Made by a program: the position numbers and the translations under genes
The notes under the pieces: model-generated
What the model was told of the DNA's origin: nothing
Database searches by the model: none
The model's input: the letters and a program-made list of their open reading frames with translations, nothing else
In this document: one piece after another, positions 1 to 8,194 of the stretch
How positions within the stretch are numbered: position 1 is the first letter of the stretch
Layout: each line of letters starts with the position of its first letter
From: Thermoleophilia bacterium
GTDB lineage: Bacteria; Actinomycetota; Thermoleophilia; Gaiellales; Gaiellaceae
Assembly (NCBI GenBank): GCA_029858755.1
Contig: JAOUEK010000014.1
Span: forward strand, 1 to 12,920
Direction of reading: 5' to 3'
Length of the DNA stretch: 12,920 bases

Positions 1-417
1 CTCCCCGGGGTCGCGCTCGCGGCCGGCTGCGGAATCGCCGCGATCGGTGACCGCCGGTACGCCGCGGGAGCCACGGCGGCGGCCCTGGCGGCTCCGGTCG
101 CGGCCCTGGTCGTCGTGTCGGCCACCGGGCCGCCGGCCGACTGGCGGCGAGCCGCACGCTTCGTCGAGTCCCGGCGCGGCGCGGCGGAGACGGTCGTCGT
201 CCTCCCCCCACGTGCCGCGCCGGCGTACTCGCACTACGCGCCCGACGCGCGCCTCGCCGCGATCGGCAGGGGGGACGGCGTCTGGGTCGTCCTGCGCACG
301 CCCTGGGCCGGCGCAGTCGATGCCGCCCGCGACGTCGTCACCACTCCCCGCTACGCGCTCCTCGCGGAGCAGTCGTTCGGCGACGACCTCGTCGTGCAGC
401 ACTGGGTGCGCCCCTGA
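1..417 (+). CDS. C-terminal part of a membrane glycosyltransferase (GT39/ArnT-like), 5'-truncated by the window
   Basis: The reading frame is open from base 1 to a TGA at 415-417 (138 codons). The first ~43 residues are Ala/Val/Leu-rich with one charged break (GDRRY), consistent with the last one or two membrane helices. A soluble tail of about 95 residues follows, starting DWRRAARFVESRRG and continuing with a beta-strand-like VVVLPPR. A polytopic membrane region ending in a DWR-AA-(R/K)-(Y/F)-V tail is typical of polyprenyl-phosphate-sugar-dependent glycosyltransferases of the PMT_2/ArnT type, which act at the outer membrane face. The catalytic N-terminal half lies outside the window, so substrate and exact family cannot be given. 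It converges on nth, with hairpins between them. It could also be another polytopic membrane protein with a similar tail. Confidence 0.6.
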   Translation, partial: LPGVALAAGCGIAAIGDRRYAAGATAAALAAPVAALVVVSATGPPADWRRAARFVESRRGAAETVVVLPPRAAPAYSHYAPDARLAAIGRGDGVWVVLRTPWAGAVDAARDVVTTPRYALLAEQSFGDDLVVQHWVRP

Positions 418-419
418 GG

Positions 420-457
420 CGCCGGGGCCCCGCCCGGCGGATGAGGCGGAAGCCTCA
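420..457. terminator. Tandem hairpins between convergent genes, probable bidirectional terminator
   Basis: The first hairpin pairs CGCCGGG (420-426) with CCCGGCG (433-439) around a 6-nt loop. The second pairs TGAGGC (442-447) with GCCTCA (452-457) around a GGAA loop, which fits the stable GNRA tetraloop class. They fill most of the 54-bp gap between the glycosyltransferase stop and the nth stop. Neither is followed by a T-run on either strand, so efficient intrinsic termination is inferred from position and stem strength only. Confidence 0.5.
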
Positions 458-471
458 CCTCGGGTCGGATC

Positions 472-1152
472 TCAGCTCGGACCTGCCCGTGACGAGGGGC
501 AGAGGTCGGCGAGCACGCACTCCTCGCAGCGGGGCCGCCGGGCGTCGCACACGCGCCGGCCGTGCCAGATCAGCAGGTGAGGGAAACGGTGCCAGTCGGC
601 CCCGGGGACGACGCGCAGGAGATCGCGCTCGATCTTCACCGGGTCGTCCTCGCGGGTGAGCCCGAGTCGCTGCGACAGCCGACGCACGTGGGTGTCGACC
701 ACGATCCCCTGCGGCGCCCCGAGCTCGGCGGCGACCACGTTCGCGGTCTTCCGCGCGACTCCCGGGAGCCGCAGCAGCTCGTCCAGGCCGCGCGGCACGC
801 GGCCGTCGAACTCCTCGAGCAGCAGGCGCATCGTGCCGCGGATCGCCTTCGCCTTCTGCCGGTAGAAGCCAGTCTCGAAGATGTCTCGCTCGAGCTCCTC
901 CCGCGGCACGGCCAGGTAGTCCTCGGGCCGCCGGTACTTCCGGAACAGGCGCGCGGTGACGCGGTTCACGGTGACGTCCGTGGTCTGCGCGGAGAGCATC
1001 ACGGAGACGAGCAGCTCGACGTCGGTGCGGAAGCGGAGGGCGATCCGGGCGTCGGCGTGCTCGACCGCCAGACGGTCGAGGATCGGCGCGATGCGCTCGC
1101 GTCGGCGGCCGAGCCCGCGTCGGCGCGCCTCCGCGACGTAGCTACGCGCCAC
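472..1152 (-). CDS. nth: Endonuclease III, DNA glycosylase/AP lyase
   Basis: This 226-residue protein is a bifunctional base-excision-repair enzyme that removes oxidised pyrimidines and cuts at the abasic site. The helix-hairpin-helix is LPGVARKTANVV (129-140), with the catalytic lysine at K135. The catalytic aspartate is D153 in VVDTHV. The C-terminal [4Fe-4S] loop is complete: C202-x6-C209-x2-C212-x5-C218. Length is close to the family norm (~210) with a short basic N-terminal extension. The GTG start at 1152 overlaps the last 11 bases of the upstream phosphoesterase gene and has a GAGG-type ribosome site just before it, so translation is probably coupled. It is the last gene of the addB-addA-phosphoesterase-nth run and ends in a TGA at 474-472. 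MutY is unlikely: the lysine typical of endonuclease III is present and no C-terminal MutT-like domain is seen. Confidence 0.95.
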   Translation of the reverse strand: MARSYVAEARRRGLGRRRERIAPILDRLAVEHADARIALRFRTDVELLVSVMLSAQTTDVTVNRVTARLFRKYRRPEDYLAVPREELERDIFETGFYRQKAKAIRGTMRLLLEEFDGRVPRGLDELLRLPGVARKTANVVAAELGAPQGIVVDTHVRRLSQRLGLTREDDPVKIERDLLRVVPGADWHRFPHLLIWHGRRVCDARRPRCEECVLADLCPSSRAGPS

Positions 1153-1846
1153 GCAGCCCCTCGAAGTGCTCGGTTGCCTCGCCGGGGTCCGGCGGCTCGA
1201 GCAGCCAGCCGATCAGCTCGTCGCCCATCGGGGAGTCGACGGCCCTGATCCGCGCGACCGCCGCATCGACCGCGTACTCCGTCCGGCGCAGCTCGACACC
1301 GGGCCCGAACATGGCCCAGTAGGCACCTCTGCGCCCCTCGTACGCCATGCCGACGCTTCCCGCGTTGACCACCCTGAGCGACGCGACACGCCGGTCGAAC
1401 TGCACGTGCGTATGACCGACGACGGCCACGCCGACACCGGCGAACGCGGCGGCCAGGCCCTCGTCCGGGCTGATGCGCGTCACGATCTCGTCGTCGGAGC
1501 GCGGCGTGGCGTGGCAGAACGTCACCGGGCCGAGACCGTCGACGTCCAGTCGGACGGTCAGCGGCCAGGAGGCGACCTGCGCGAGGCGCTCGACGCCGAG
1601 CCGGTCGGCGCACCACGCGCCGCCGTGGCCCTCGTCGCGCTCCAGCACGTCCCGGTCGGCGTTGCCGCGCACGAACAGGACACCGGGCACGCTCGCGACC
1701 AGGTCGAGCGTCTCCGCGGGGAACGGGCCGGAGACGAGGTCGCCGCCGACCACGACGGCGTCGACGTCCTCCCCGGCGATCTCCTCGAGCACCGCTTCGA
1801 GGGCCGGCAGGTTCCCGTGGATGTCGTAGAGGGCCGCGACCCGCAC
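1142..1846 (-). CDS. YfcE-like metallophosphoesterase
   Basis: This 234-residue calcineurin-like phosphoesterase has all the metal-site motifs in order: DIHGN (8-12), GGDLVSG (34-40), GNAD (61-64), a histidine in CHATPRSDDE (H112), GHTH (144-147) and NAGSVG (161-166). This pattern is that of small two-metal phosphodiesterases or phosphatases such as YfcE/MJ0936, which are soluble and cytoplasmic. The physiological substrate cannot be read from sequence. The GTG start lies 4 nt after the addA stop, and the 3' end overlaps nth by 11 bases, so it sits inside a DNA-repair operon. No clear Shine-Dalgarno is seen, and expression may depend on coupling to addA. The ~60 residues after NAGSVG form an acidic tail of unknown role. 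A cap or second domain is absent. Confidence 0.88.
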   Translation of the reverse strand: MRVAALYDIHGNLPALEAVLEEIAGEDVDAVVVGGDLVSGPFPAETLDLVASVPGVLFVRGNADRDVLERDEGHGGAWCADRLGVERLAQVASWPLTVRLDVDGLGPVTFCHATPRSDDEIVTRISPDEGLAAAFAGVGVAVVGHTHVQFDRRVASLRVVNAGSVGMAYEGRRGAYWAMFGPGVELRRTEYAVDAAVARIRAVDSPMGDELIGWLLEPPDPGEATEHFEGLRGA

Positions 1847-1850
1847 GGCG

Positions 1851-4800
1851 CTACCCGGCTGCGGCCAGCTCGGGCACCGGCTCGCCGGGCCAGGGGCCGC
1901 CGAGGCGCGGGCCGCCGCAGACGACGTCCAGTGCGGGGCAGCCGGAGCACGCGAACGGGCTCGGCGTGGGCCGTGCCTCCCCGGCGCGGATCCGGGCGAT
2001 CAGGTCGGAGAGCTCCCGCTCCAGCTCGGGCGTGTCGGCGGCGACGAGCGTCGAGGAGACGACGGCGTCCGGCTCCTCCAGGAAGTGGTACACCACCTCC
2101 ACCCGCTCCACGCCGGAGCGCAGGCAGGCGAGCGCGTACACGAGCCGCTGCACGCGGTACTCGTCCTCGACGATCCCGGACGGCGCCCGCCCCTCGAGCG
2201 CGTTCGTCTTGAAGTCGAGGACGAGGGCCTCGGTGCCCTGCCGCCAGAGGACGTCGAGCCGGCCGTTGACGACGACGCCGTCGTGCTCGAACGCGAACGG
2301 CCGCTCCGGCCGCACGCCTGGCAGAACGGCGATTCGTCGCGCGAGGTCGGAGTCGACGTACGAGGTGACGAGCCCCCGGATGCGCTCGAGCTCGGGCGGC
2401 GTCACGGTCGGGTACCAGGCCTCCACCCGCTGGCCCAGGTCGTCGGGCACGCGCGGGGCGGAGAGGTCGATCAGCTCGAGGAGCCGGTGCACGGCGTCGC
2501 CGACCTCCGTCGCGTGCAGGGAGCCTCCGCCCTCGTCTCCGCGACTCCACGCCGCCGGCCGCATGCCCGCGACACGCTCTGCCCAGTAGCGGTAGGAGCA
2601 GCGCTCGTAGAGCGCGATCGCGCTGTAGGAGAGGCGGGCGACCCGGGTCGACGGCGGCTCCGGGATCCTCGGCAGCTCGTGCAGCCGGGGTGCGACGGGC
2701 GGCAGCGGCTCGACCGTGCCTTCGAACAGGGCCAGCTGGCCGACCTCCTCCGGCGTGACCTCGCCGTCGTCGACGAGGGCCGGCGCGCGGTGGGTGGCCG
2801 CGGCGTGACGATCGGCGCGCAGGACGAGGGTGGCGCGGCCACGGGTGAACTCGGCGGGACCGTCCGTCGCGACCACCTCGGCGGCGAGGTCGAGCCGGTC
2901 GAGCACCCAGGCGATCGGGGTTCGCTCAGGCGTCGCCGCCTCGACGTCGACGGAGCCGGAGACGATCAGCCGCTCCATGGCCCGCGTCATAGCCACGTAG
3001 TAGAGGCGCAGCCGCTCGGCGTCCTCGGCCGCCTCCCGCACGCCCTTCACATCCTCGTAGGACGCCGTCCCGACACGCGCTCCGGTGGCGGGATGCGCAA
3101 CCTTGAAGCCGAAGCGCCCGTCGGAGAGGCAGAGGATCTCGTCGGTGCGCATACGATCCCGCCCGGCGTCCGCCACGACCACGACCTTGAACTCCTGACC
3201 CTTGGCGGCGTGGATCGTGAGCAGGCGCACGGCGTCCGCCCCCTCCTCCTCCGAGACGGCGTCGAGCTCCTGGGCGCCGGCCGACTCCTGCTCCGCGACG
3301 AAGCGGACGAAGCCCTCGAGGTCGGGGCCCCGCAGCTCCTCGAAGGAGCGGGCCAGGCGGGCGAGCTTGCGGAGGTTCGCGTAGCGGCGGCGGCCGTCGC
3401 GGCGGGCGAGCACCGCGAGGTCGTAGTCGTGCTCGACGAGCACCCGCTCGCAGAGCAGCTCCAGCGAGACCCGTCCCGCGACCTCGACGAGGCGCTCGTA
3501 GCGTTGCAGGAAGGCGCGCACCAGCCGGACGTCCTCGTCCGACAGCTGGCCCGGGAGCGAGCGCTCGATGCCCTTGAAGATCGGCCGGCGCTCCGCGGCG
3601 GCGCGGATCAGGATCAACGCGTCGTTGGAGACCCCGACGAAAGGAGAGGCGAGCACCGAGAGCAGCGCCTCGTCGTCGTAGCGGTTGTGGAGCAGGCGGA
3701 GGTAGGAGAGCAGGTCGACCACCTGCTGCTGCCCGAAGTAGCGCCGGCCCGTCATCCGGTACGTGGGCAGGTCGAGCTCGGCGAGCTCCTGCTCGAACCA
3801 CTCGGCGTCGGTGCCGGCGGCGAACAGGAGCACGATCTCGCCGGGTGTGGCGACGCCCGAGTCGACGAGCTCCCGCACGCGGCGGGCGACGTGCCGCGCC
3901 TCGGCGCGCCGCCAGTGGGTGCCGGAGCCCGCATACGAGGCCTTGTCGGTGACCAGCAGCTCGAAGGGCGCCCCGAGCGCGGCGTCCTCGTACCCGCCGG
4001 CAGGCTCCAGCGCCCGGAAGGCGTCACCGAACGTCTCACCGAACAGCTCGTTGACGGCCGCGAGCACCTCCGGACGCGACCGGTAGTTGAGCGTCAGGGG
4101 GAGCACCTCCGGGGCGGCATCACGGCGCTCGCGGAAGACGGCGACATCGGCGTGGCGGAAGCCGTAGATCGACTGGAACTCGTCGCCGACGAAGAACACC
4201 TCCTTCGGCGGCCCGTCGGCGAGGAGGTCGATGAGCTCGCACTGCAGGCGGTTCGTGTCCTGGAACTCGTCGACCATGATCGCGCGGAAGCGCAGCTGCT
4301 CGCGCTCGCGGATCTCCTCGCTGCCGCGCAGCAGGTCGCGCGCCCGCAGCTGCAGGTCCTCGAAGTCGAGGGCCGACTCGCGGTCCTTCGCAGTGGTGTA
4401 CGCGCGCGCGAAGCAGTCGAGCAGCTCCTGCAGCAGCTCGCGGTCACGGGCCGCGAGCTCCTCCAGCGCGGCCGCACGGACGGCGTCACGCGCCTCGTTG
4501 AAGGAAGCGGCCCGCACGCCCCGGGCGCGGAACTCGTCGAGGGCGAGCAGCCGCTCCGGCAGCGTCGTCTCCTCCACGAGCTGCAGCGCACCGGCGGCGG
4601 CCGCGCGCTGCGCCTCCGTCGCCGCCGGGTCTCCGGCGAGCGCCCGCGCCGCGTCCTGCAGCTCCCCCACCCGCTCGGCGACGGGCTCGTGCGCCGCGGG
4701 CTCCAGCGCGAGCCCTCGCCCCGCAGAGCGCAGCGTGTCGTAGACGCCGACGAGCATCGAGCGGAGGCCCGAGGCACCGTAGGTGGCGAGCAGCTGCCAG

Positions 4801-5231
4801 CGCGCGTCCTCGCCGGCGGCGCAGAACTCCTCCAGCGCCCGCGTGTACGCCTCACCCTGGATCACCCGCGCTTGCGCGTCGTCGAGCACGCGGAAGCGTG
4901 GGTCGATGCCGGCGACGAGCGGGTACGAGACGAGCAGACGGCGGCAGAAGCCGTGGATGGTCGAGATCCACGCGCCGTCCAAGTCGCGTGAGACGTCGGC
5001 GCGGCCGAGCTCGGCGAGGCGCTCACGGATCCGCGCCCGCAGCTCGCCCGCCGCACGCTCTGTGTAGGTGATCACGAGCAACGAGTCGACGTCGAGCCCC
5101 CGGCCGACGACCGCGTCCACGAACCGCTCGACGAGCACGGCGGTCTTCCCGGTGCCCGCGCCCGCGTCGACGAAGATCGTCCCCGTGGCGCGGATCGCTG
5201 CGCGCTGCTGCGGGTTGGGGGCGCGCGTCAC
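1851..5231 (-). CDS. addA: AddA-type UvrD-family helicase with C-terminal PD-(D/E)XK nuclease
   Basis: This 1126-residue protein is the motor and nuclease subunit of an AddAB-like complex that resects double-strand breaks for RecA loading. SF1A motifs are intact: Walker A AGAGTGKT (23-30), Ia TYTERAAGELRAR (from 55), TIHGFC (91-96), DEFQDT (321-326), VGDEFQSIYGFR (348-359), LNYRS (381-385), LTIHAAKGQEF (671-681) and YVAMTR (745-750). The C-terminal nuclease shows GDAVH (911-915), D993 in GRLDVLW, DFK (1006-1008) and QRLVY (1028-1032). Cysteines C878, C1095, C1098 and C1105 flank the nuclease core, as in iron-sulfur RecB-like nucleases. The GTG start at 5231 is chosen because AAGGAG lies 5 nt ahead (5242-5237), the stop of addB overlaps it as GTGA, and PNPQQRAAI is the usual N-terminal Q motif; the frame stays open further upstream but only as an overlap with addB. 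The AdnAB family is an alternative label. Confidence 0.93.
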   Translation of the reverse strand: MTRAPNPQQRAAIRATGTIFVDAGAGTGKTAVLVERFVDAVVGRGLDVDSLLVITYTERAAGELRARIRERLAELGRADVSRDLDGAWISTIHGFCRRLLVSYPLVAGIDPRFRVLDDAQARVIQGEAYTRALEEFCAAGEDARWQLLATYGASGLRSMLVGVYDTLRSAGRGLALEPAAHEPVAERVGELQDAARALAGDPAATEAQRAAAAGALQLVEETTLPERLLALDEFRARGVRAASFNEARDAVRAAALEELAARDRELLQELLDCFARAYTTAKDRESALDFEDLQLRARDLLRGSEEIREREQLRFRAIMVDEFQDTNRLQCELIDLLADGPPKEVFFVGDEFQSIYGFRHADVAVFRERRDAAPEVLPLTLNYRSRPEVLAAVNELFGETFGDAFRALEPAGGYEDAALGAPFELLVTDKASYAGSGTHWRRAEARHVARRVRELVDSGVATPGEIVLLFAAGTDAEWFEQELAELDLPTYRMTGRRYFGQQQVVDLLSYLRLLHNRYDDEALLSVLASPFVGVSNDALILIRAAAERRPIFKGIERSLPGQLSDEDVRLVRAFLQRYERLVEVAGRVSLELLCERVLVEHDYDLAVLARRDGRRRYANLRKLARLARSFEELRGPDLEGFVRFVAEQESAGAQELDAVSEEEGADAVRLLTIHAAKGQEFKVVVVADAGRDRMRTDEILCLSDGRFGFKVAHPATGARVGTASYEDVKGVREAAEDAERLRLYYVAMTRAMERLIVSGSVDVEAATPERTPIAWVLDRLDLAAEVVATDGPAEFTRGRATLVLRADRHAAATHRAPALVDDGEVTPEEVGQLALFEGTVEPLPPVAPRLHELPRIPEPPSTRVARLSYSAIALYERCSYRYWAERVAGMRPAAWSRGDEGGGSLHATEVGDAVHRLLELIDLSAPRVPDDLGQRVEAWYPTVTPPELERIRGLVTSYVDSDLARRIAVLPGVRPERPFAFEHDGVVVNGRLDVLWRQGTEALVLDFKTNALEGRAPSGIVEDEYRVQRLVYALACLRSGVERVEVVYHFLEEPDAVVSSTLVAADTPELERELSDLIARIRAGEARPTPSPFACSGCPALDVVCGGPRLGGPWPGEPVPELAAAG

Positions 5232-8134
5232 GGGCGCTCCTTGCGGCAGATGCGCCACAGGTCGCACCATGCGGGGCAGTCTCCGCCGCGCGGGTCGTGG
5301 CGGACGTCCCCCTGCCTCGCCCGCTCGACGAGGGCGACCGCCGTCTCGCGGGCGTGCTCCAGCTCCGCACCGAACGCGTCTCCCTCGAGGTAGTCGGCGG
5401 CGGCGAACCCGGCCACCTTCTCGTCGCCGTCGAGCAGCATGCCGCGCGGCCGTCGGCCGCCGCCGACGGGCATGTACACGCCGCCGACCGGCTCGAGGCC
5501 CAGCTGGTCCCGCAGCACGAGCAGGTAGAGCGGGATCTGCAGCCGGTCCTCGTCGTGGATCTGCCTCGCGGAGGGCGCGCTCCCGGACTTGTAGTCGACC
5601 ACGATCCCGCGGGCGCTCATGGCGTCGACGTCGACGCGGTCGATCTTGCCGCTCACCGCCACGCCCGGCGCCAGCTCGTACGACGCGAACGCCACCTCGA
5701 GCTGGCGCGGGGCGAACGTCGACCGGCTCTCGGCCTCGGCGCGCACGAGCAGCTCCAGGTCGCGGCGCAGCGACTCGCCGAGCTCGCGCCGCGCGAGCTC
5801 GCTGACGTCGATCCTGAGGCCGCTCTCGAGCGCGCTGTCGACGCACTCGCTCATCAGCCGCACCGCGTCCTCGACGTTCGCAGGGGTGACCCGGTCGGCG
5901 CCGGGCACGGCGCCCGGGAGCCTCGTGTAGAAGCGCTGGAGCGCAACGTGTGCGATCGAGCCTCGCATCCTCGCGTCGAGCTGCTGGTCGATCTGACCCG
6001 GGCGCAGGTGCCGTTCCACGAACCACGCCGCGGAGCAGCCGGCCATCCGCTCCAGGTCGGTCACGCGGAACGTCTCGCGGCCGCCGAGCACCGCGATCGC
6101 GGCAGGTTGGCGGACGCCGGTCGGGCGAGAGAAGGCCCGCCGGGCTCGTCGCAGGCGCCGCTCCCAGCCGTTCGCGAGCGCGAGCGCTTCGGCGCCGCTC
6201 GGGTCGGTAGCGACGACACGGGCGAGCGCACGGAGGCGCTCGCGCTCGGTGGGCGCCTCCTCGAGGGGCCACGCGAGACGGCTCAACGGCCTGCGCGTCG
6301 TCTGCGCACGGACGTCATCGGGGTCGAAGAGCCCCCGCACCGCGGCCCAGAACGGGCTCGCCTCGCGCGGGCTGCCCTCGTCGGTCGCGGCTTCGCGCGC
6401 CAGCACGAGGCGTCGCCGCGCGCGGGTGCAGGCCGTGTAGAAGAGGTAGCGGTCGCGCGAGGCCGCGTCGGGCCGGAGCAGCCGGGCACCGCGCTCGTCG
6501 AGCGCGCGCCGCGCGTCGTCGTCGAGGAACGGTGACGGCGTGGCGCGGCGTGGCAGCGTCCCCTGCTCGAGGCCGACGACGACGACGACGTCGAAGCGGC
6601 GTGTCCGTGCGCGCATCAGGTCGAGCACCGCGACACGCCCCGGCTCCCCTGCGCCGTCACCCCGGACGTCGGCCCGCTCGAGCCCCGCGATCACGTCCTC
6701 GCGCGACACGGGTGACCCCGTCTCGCCGACCCGCTCGAGCTCGTCGAGCACGCTCGCGATCGCGTCGTGGGCGCGGAGCTCACGCCGGGCGTGCTCCCCG
6801 GTCGGCGGCGCCTGCATCCCGTGAGCGCTGCGCAGCATGCCGGCGGCGACGCTGCGGACGGCGGCGACGGGTGCCTGCGCGCCGTCGACGAGCACGTCGA
6901 GCGGGATCAGCCGCTTCCCCGGGCGGAGCTGGCCGAGCTGCTCCAGGACGCGGGCGCCCTCGATCACGGCACGGCCGCGAAGCCGTCCCTCGAGCCAGTC
7001 CGCCTCCTGGCGCGAGAGCCCCGAGTACGGGGTGCGCAGGAACCGGAACAGCTCCCGGCGAGTGCCGCCGAGCCACGCGAAGCGGAGCAGCGAGAGCAGC
7101 GCCTGCCCGGGGGGCGATTGCGCCAGGCGCGAGCGGGCCTCGATCGCGGCGGGAATCGCGAACGACCCGAAGACCGTCTCCAGTGCAGGCCGCAGCCGAT
7201 CGAGCGACGGGCAGACGACCGCGATCTCCTCCGGCGGCGTGCCCGCCGCCGTGATCGCAAGGATCTCCTGGGCGACGAGCTCGAGTGTCCCGCGTCGGCC
7301 CGCGCCTTCGAGGAAGCGGATCGTCGCGTCGAGCGGAGCTGCCGCGCCGTCGTCCTCGAACAGCTGCCGCTCCAGGTGGGCGAGCGCCGGCGGCAGGTAC
7401 CTCACCGATGCGGGAGCGAGCTCCGTGACGCGGCCGTCGGCCAGCTCGACGAGGTCCTCGGCAGTCCGCCGGAGCGAGGCGAAGACCGCGCGACCCGGCT
7501 CGTACGGGAGGGAGACGTGCACGTCGGCGCGCCCCGAGAGCGCACGGAGGAGGCTCCACTCCGCGCCCGTCAGGTCCTCGAAGCCGTAGGCGAGCACGGG
7601 CCTGCCGTCCCACGCCGTGAGCTCCCTGGCGAGGCGCTCTACGGCATGCCGTCGGAGGGCCTCACGATCCCAGGCGCCGACCCGTTCGAGCTCGGCCCGG
7701 TAGGCGGCGACGAGCCCCGCGACGTCACCGTCCAGCTGCTCGGGCGCGACCAGGCCGGCGTCGAGCTCCCCCAGCGCGATCCCGAGCGCGTCGGCGAAGC
7801 CCGTGAATCGCGCCGAGGTGCCGAGGCCGTCGAGGTGCGCCCCCGCGACGACGCGCCGCACGAGCAGCGAGCGCTCCGTCGGCCCGATCACCCGGCGGAC
7901 GTCGCCGCCGGCGCGGGCGACGTGCTCGAAGAGCCCGTCGAACGTCGTGATCGTGCCGGCCAGCAGCGCCCCGCGCCGCGCGATCAGCTCCCGCTCGACA
8001 CGATCCACGTCCGCACGGTTCGGCACGACCAGCCACGGGTCGCGATCGAGGTCGGCGAGGAAGCGCTCGAGCAGGAGCGCGACCTTGCCGGCATGCGCCG
8101 GCCCGACGACGAGCGAGAGGCCCAAAGTCGCCAT
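5228..8134 (-). CDS. addB: AddB-type subunit: inactivated UvrD-like fold with iron-sulfur PD-(D/E)XK nuclease
   Basis: This 968-residue protein is the probable partner of the adjacent addA. The N-terminal P-loop region is GPAHAGKV (11-18), lacking the Ser/Thr that normally follows the lysine. VVVVVGLEQGTLPRR (516-530) and FYTACTRARRRLVLAR (565-580) are the relics of motifs II/III and VI expected for AddB. The nuclease domain has D832 in GKIDRVD, the DYK triad (847-849) and QIPLY (866-870). Four cysteines, C700 and C953-x3-C957-x5-C963, match the one-plus-three layout of the [4Fe-4S] staple known from Bacillus AddB. I chose ATG at 8134; the same frame continues to a TTG at 8176, but that would place a perfect 9-bp inverted repeat inside the gene and has no ribosome site. 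An AGAGG lies 11 nt before the ATG, which is weak. The 3' end overlaps addA by 4 bases (GTGA). A lone RecB-like nuclease is less likely given the neighbour. Confidence 0.9.
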   Translation of the reverse strand: MATLGLSLVVGPAHAGKVALLLERFLADLDRDPWLVVPNRADVDRVERELIARRGALLAGTITTFDGLFEHVARAGGDVRRVIGPTERSLLVRRVVAGAHLDGLGTSARFTGFADALGIALGELDAGLVAPEQLDGDVAGLVAAYRAELERVGAWDREALRRHAVERLARELTAWDGRPVLAYGFEDLTGAEWSLLRALSGRADVHVSLPYEPGRAVFASLRRTAEDLVELADGRVTELAPASVRYLPPALAHLERQLFEDDGAAAPLDATIRFLEGAGRRGTLELVAQEILAITAAGTPPEEIAVVCPSLDRLRPALETVFGSFAIPAAIEARSRLAQSPPGQALLSLLRFAWLGGTRRELFRFLRTPYSGLSRQEADWLEGRLRGRAVIEGARVLEQLGQLRPGKRLIPLDVLVDGAQAPVAAVRSVAAGMLRSAHGMQAPPTGEHARRELRAHDAIASVLDELERVGETGSPVSREDVIAGLERADVRGDGAGEPGRVAVLDLMRARTRRFDVVVVVGLEQGTLPRRATPSPFLDDDARRALDERGARLLRPDAASRDRYLFYTACTRARRRLVLAREAATDEGSPREASPFWAAVRGLFDPDDVRAQTTRRPLSRLAWPLEEAPTERERLRALARVVATDPSGAEALALANGWERRLRRARRAFSRPTGVRQPAAIAVLGGRETFRVTDLERMAGCSAAWFVERHLRPGQIDQQLDARMRGSIAHVALQRFYTRLPGAVPGADRVTPANVEDAVRLMSECVDSALESGLRIDVSELARRELGESLRRDLELLVRAEAESRSTFAPRQLEVAFASYELAPGVAVSGKIDRVDVDAMSARGIVVDYKSGSAPSARQIHDEDRLQIPLYLLVLRDQLGLEPVGGVYMPVGGGRRPRGMLLDGDEKVAGFAAADYLEGDAFGAELEHARETAVALVERARQGDVRHDPRGGDCPAWCDLWRICRKERP
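5237..5242 (-). promoter_or_regulatory. Ribosome binding site of addA
   Basis: The minus strand reads AAGGAG, then 5 nt, then GTG at 5231. The site lies inside the 3' end of addB and fixes the addA start despite a long open frame further upstream. Confidence 0.8.
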
Positions 8135-8151
8135 GGTAGTCCGGGCCTCTG

Positions 8152-8184
8152 CCCGCACTTCGTACGGAGGCCGCAAAGTGCGGG
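8152..8184. promoter_or_regulatory. Perfect 9-bp inverted repeat in the addB leader
   Basis: CCCGCACTT (8152-8160) and AAGTGCGGG (8176-8184) are exact reverse complements separated by 15 bp. The element ends 17 nt before the addB ATG. It could be a protein operator, an RNA hairpin in the 5' leader, or a terminator of the upstream zinc-ribbon transcript; no T-run follows. It is not the actinobacterial LexA box (GAAC-N4-GTTC). Confidence 0.5.
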
Positions 8185-8194
8185 AAACGTGGCA

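Noticed and set aside
2085..4991. 968-codon open frame on the plus strand, antisense to addA
   Set aside because: The minus strand encodes an intact AddA with all helicase and nuclease motifs. The antisense frame is an Arg/Glu/Leu/Val-rich composition artefact of GC-rich codon bias and has no recognisable motif.
5232..6272. 347-codon upstream extension of the addA frame
   Set aside because: It overlaps the nuclease domain of addB in another frame and is Arg/Ala/Pro-rich. The AAGGAG-N5-GTG at 5231 gives the normal AddA N-terminus.
6575..6589. (GAC)5 trinucleotide run
   Set aside because: It is explained as coding sequence: on the minus strand it encodes the run of valines in a beta strand of AddB.
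8152..8184. SOS (LexA) operator for addBA
   Set aside because: The repeat does not resemble GAAC-N4-GTTC or CTGT-N8-ACAG, so SOS control is not supported by the sequence.
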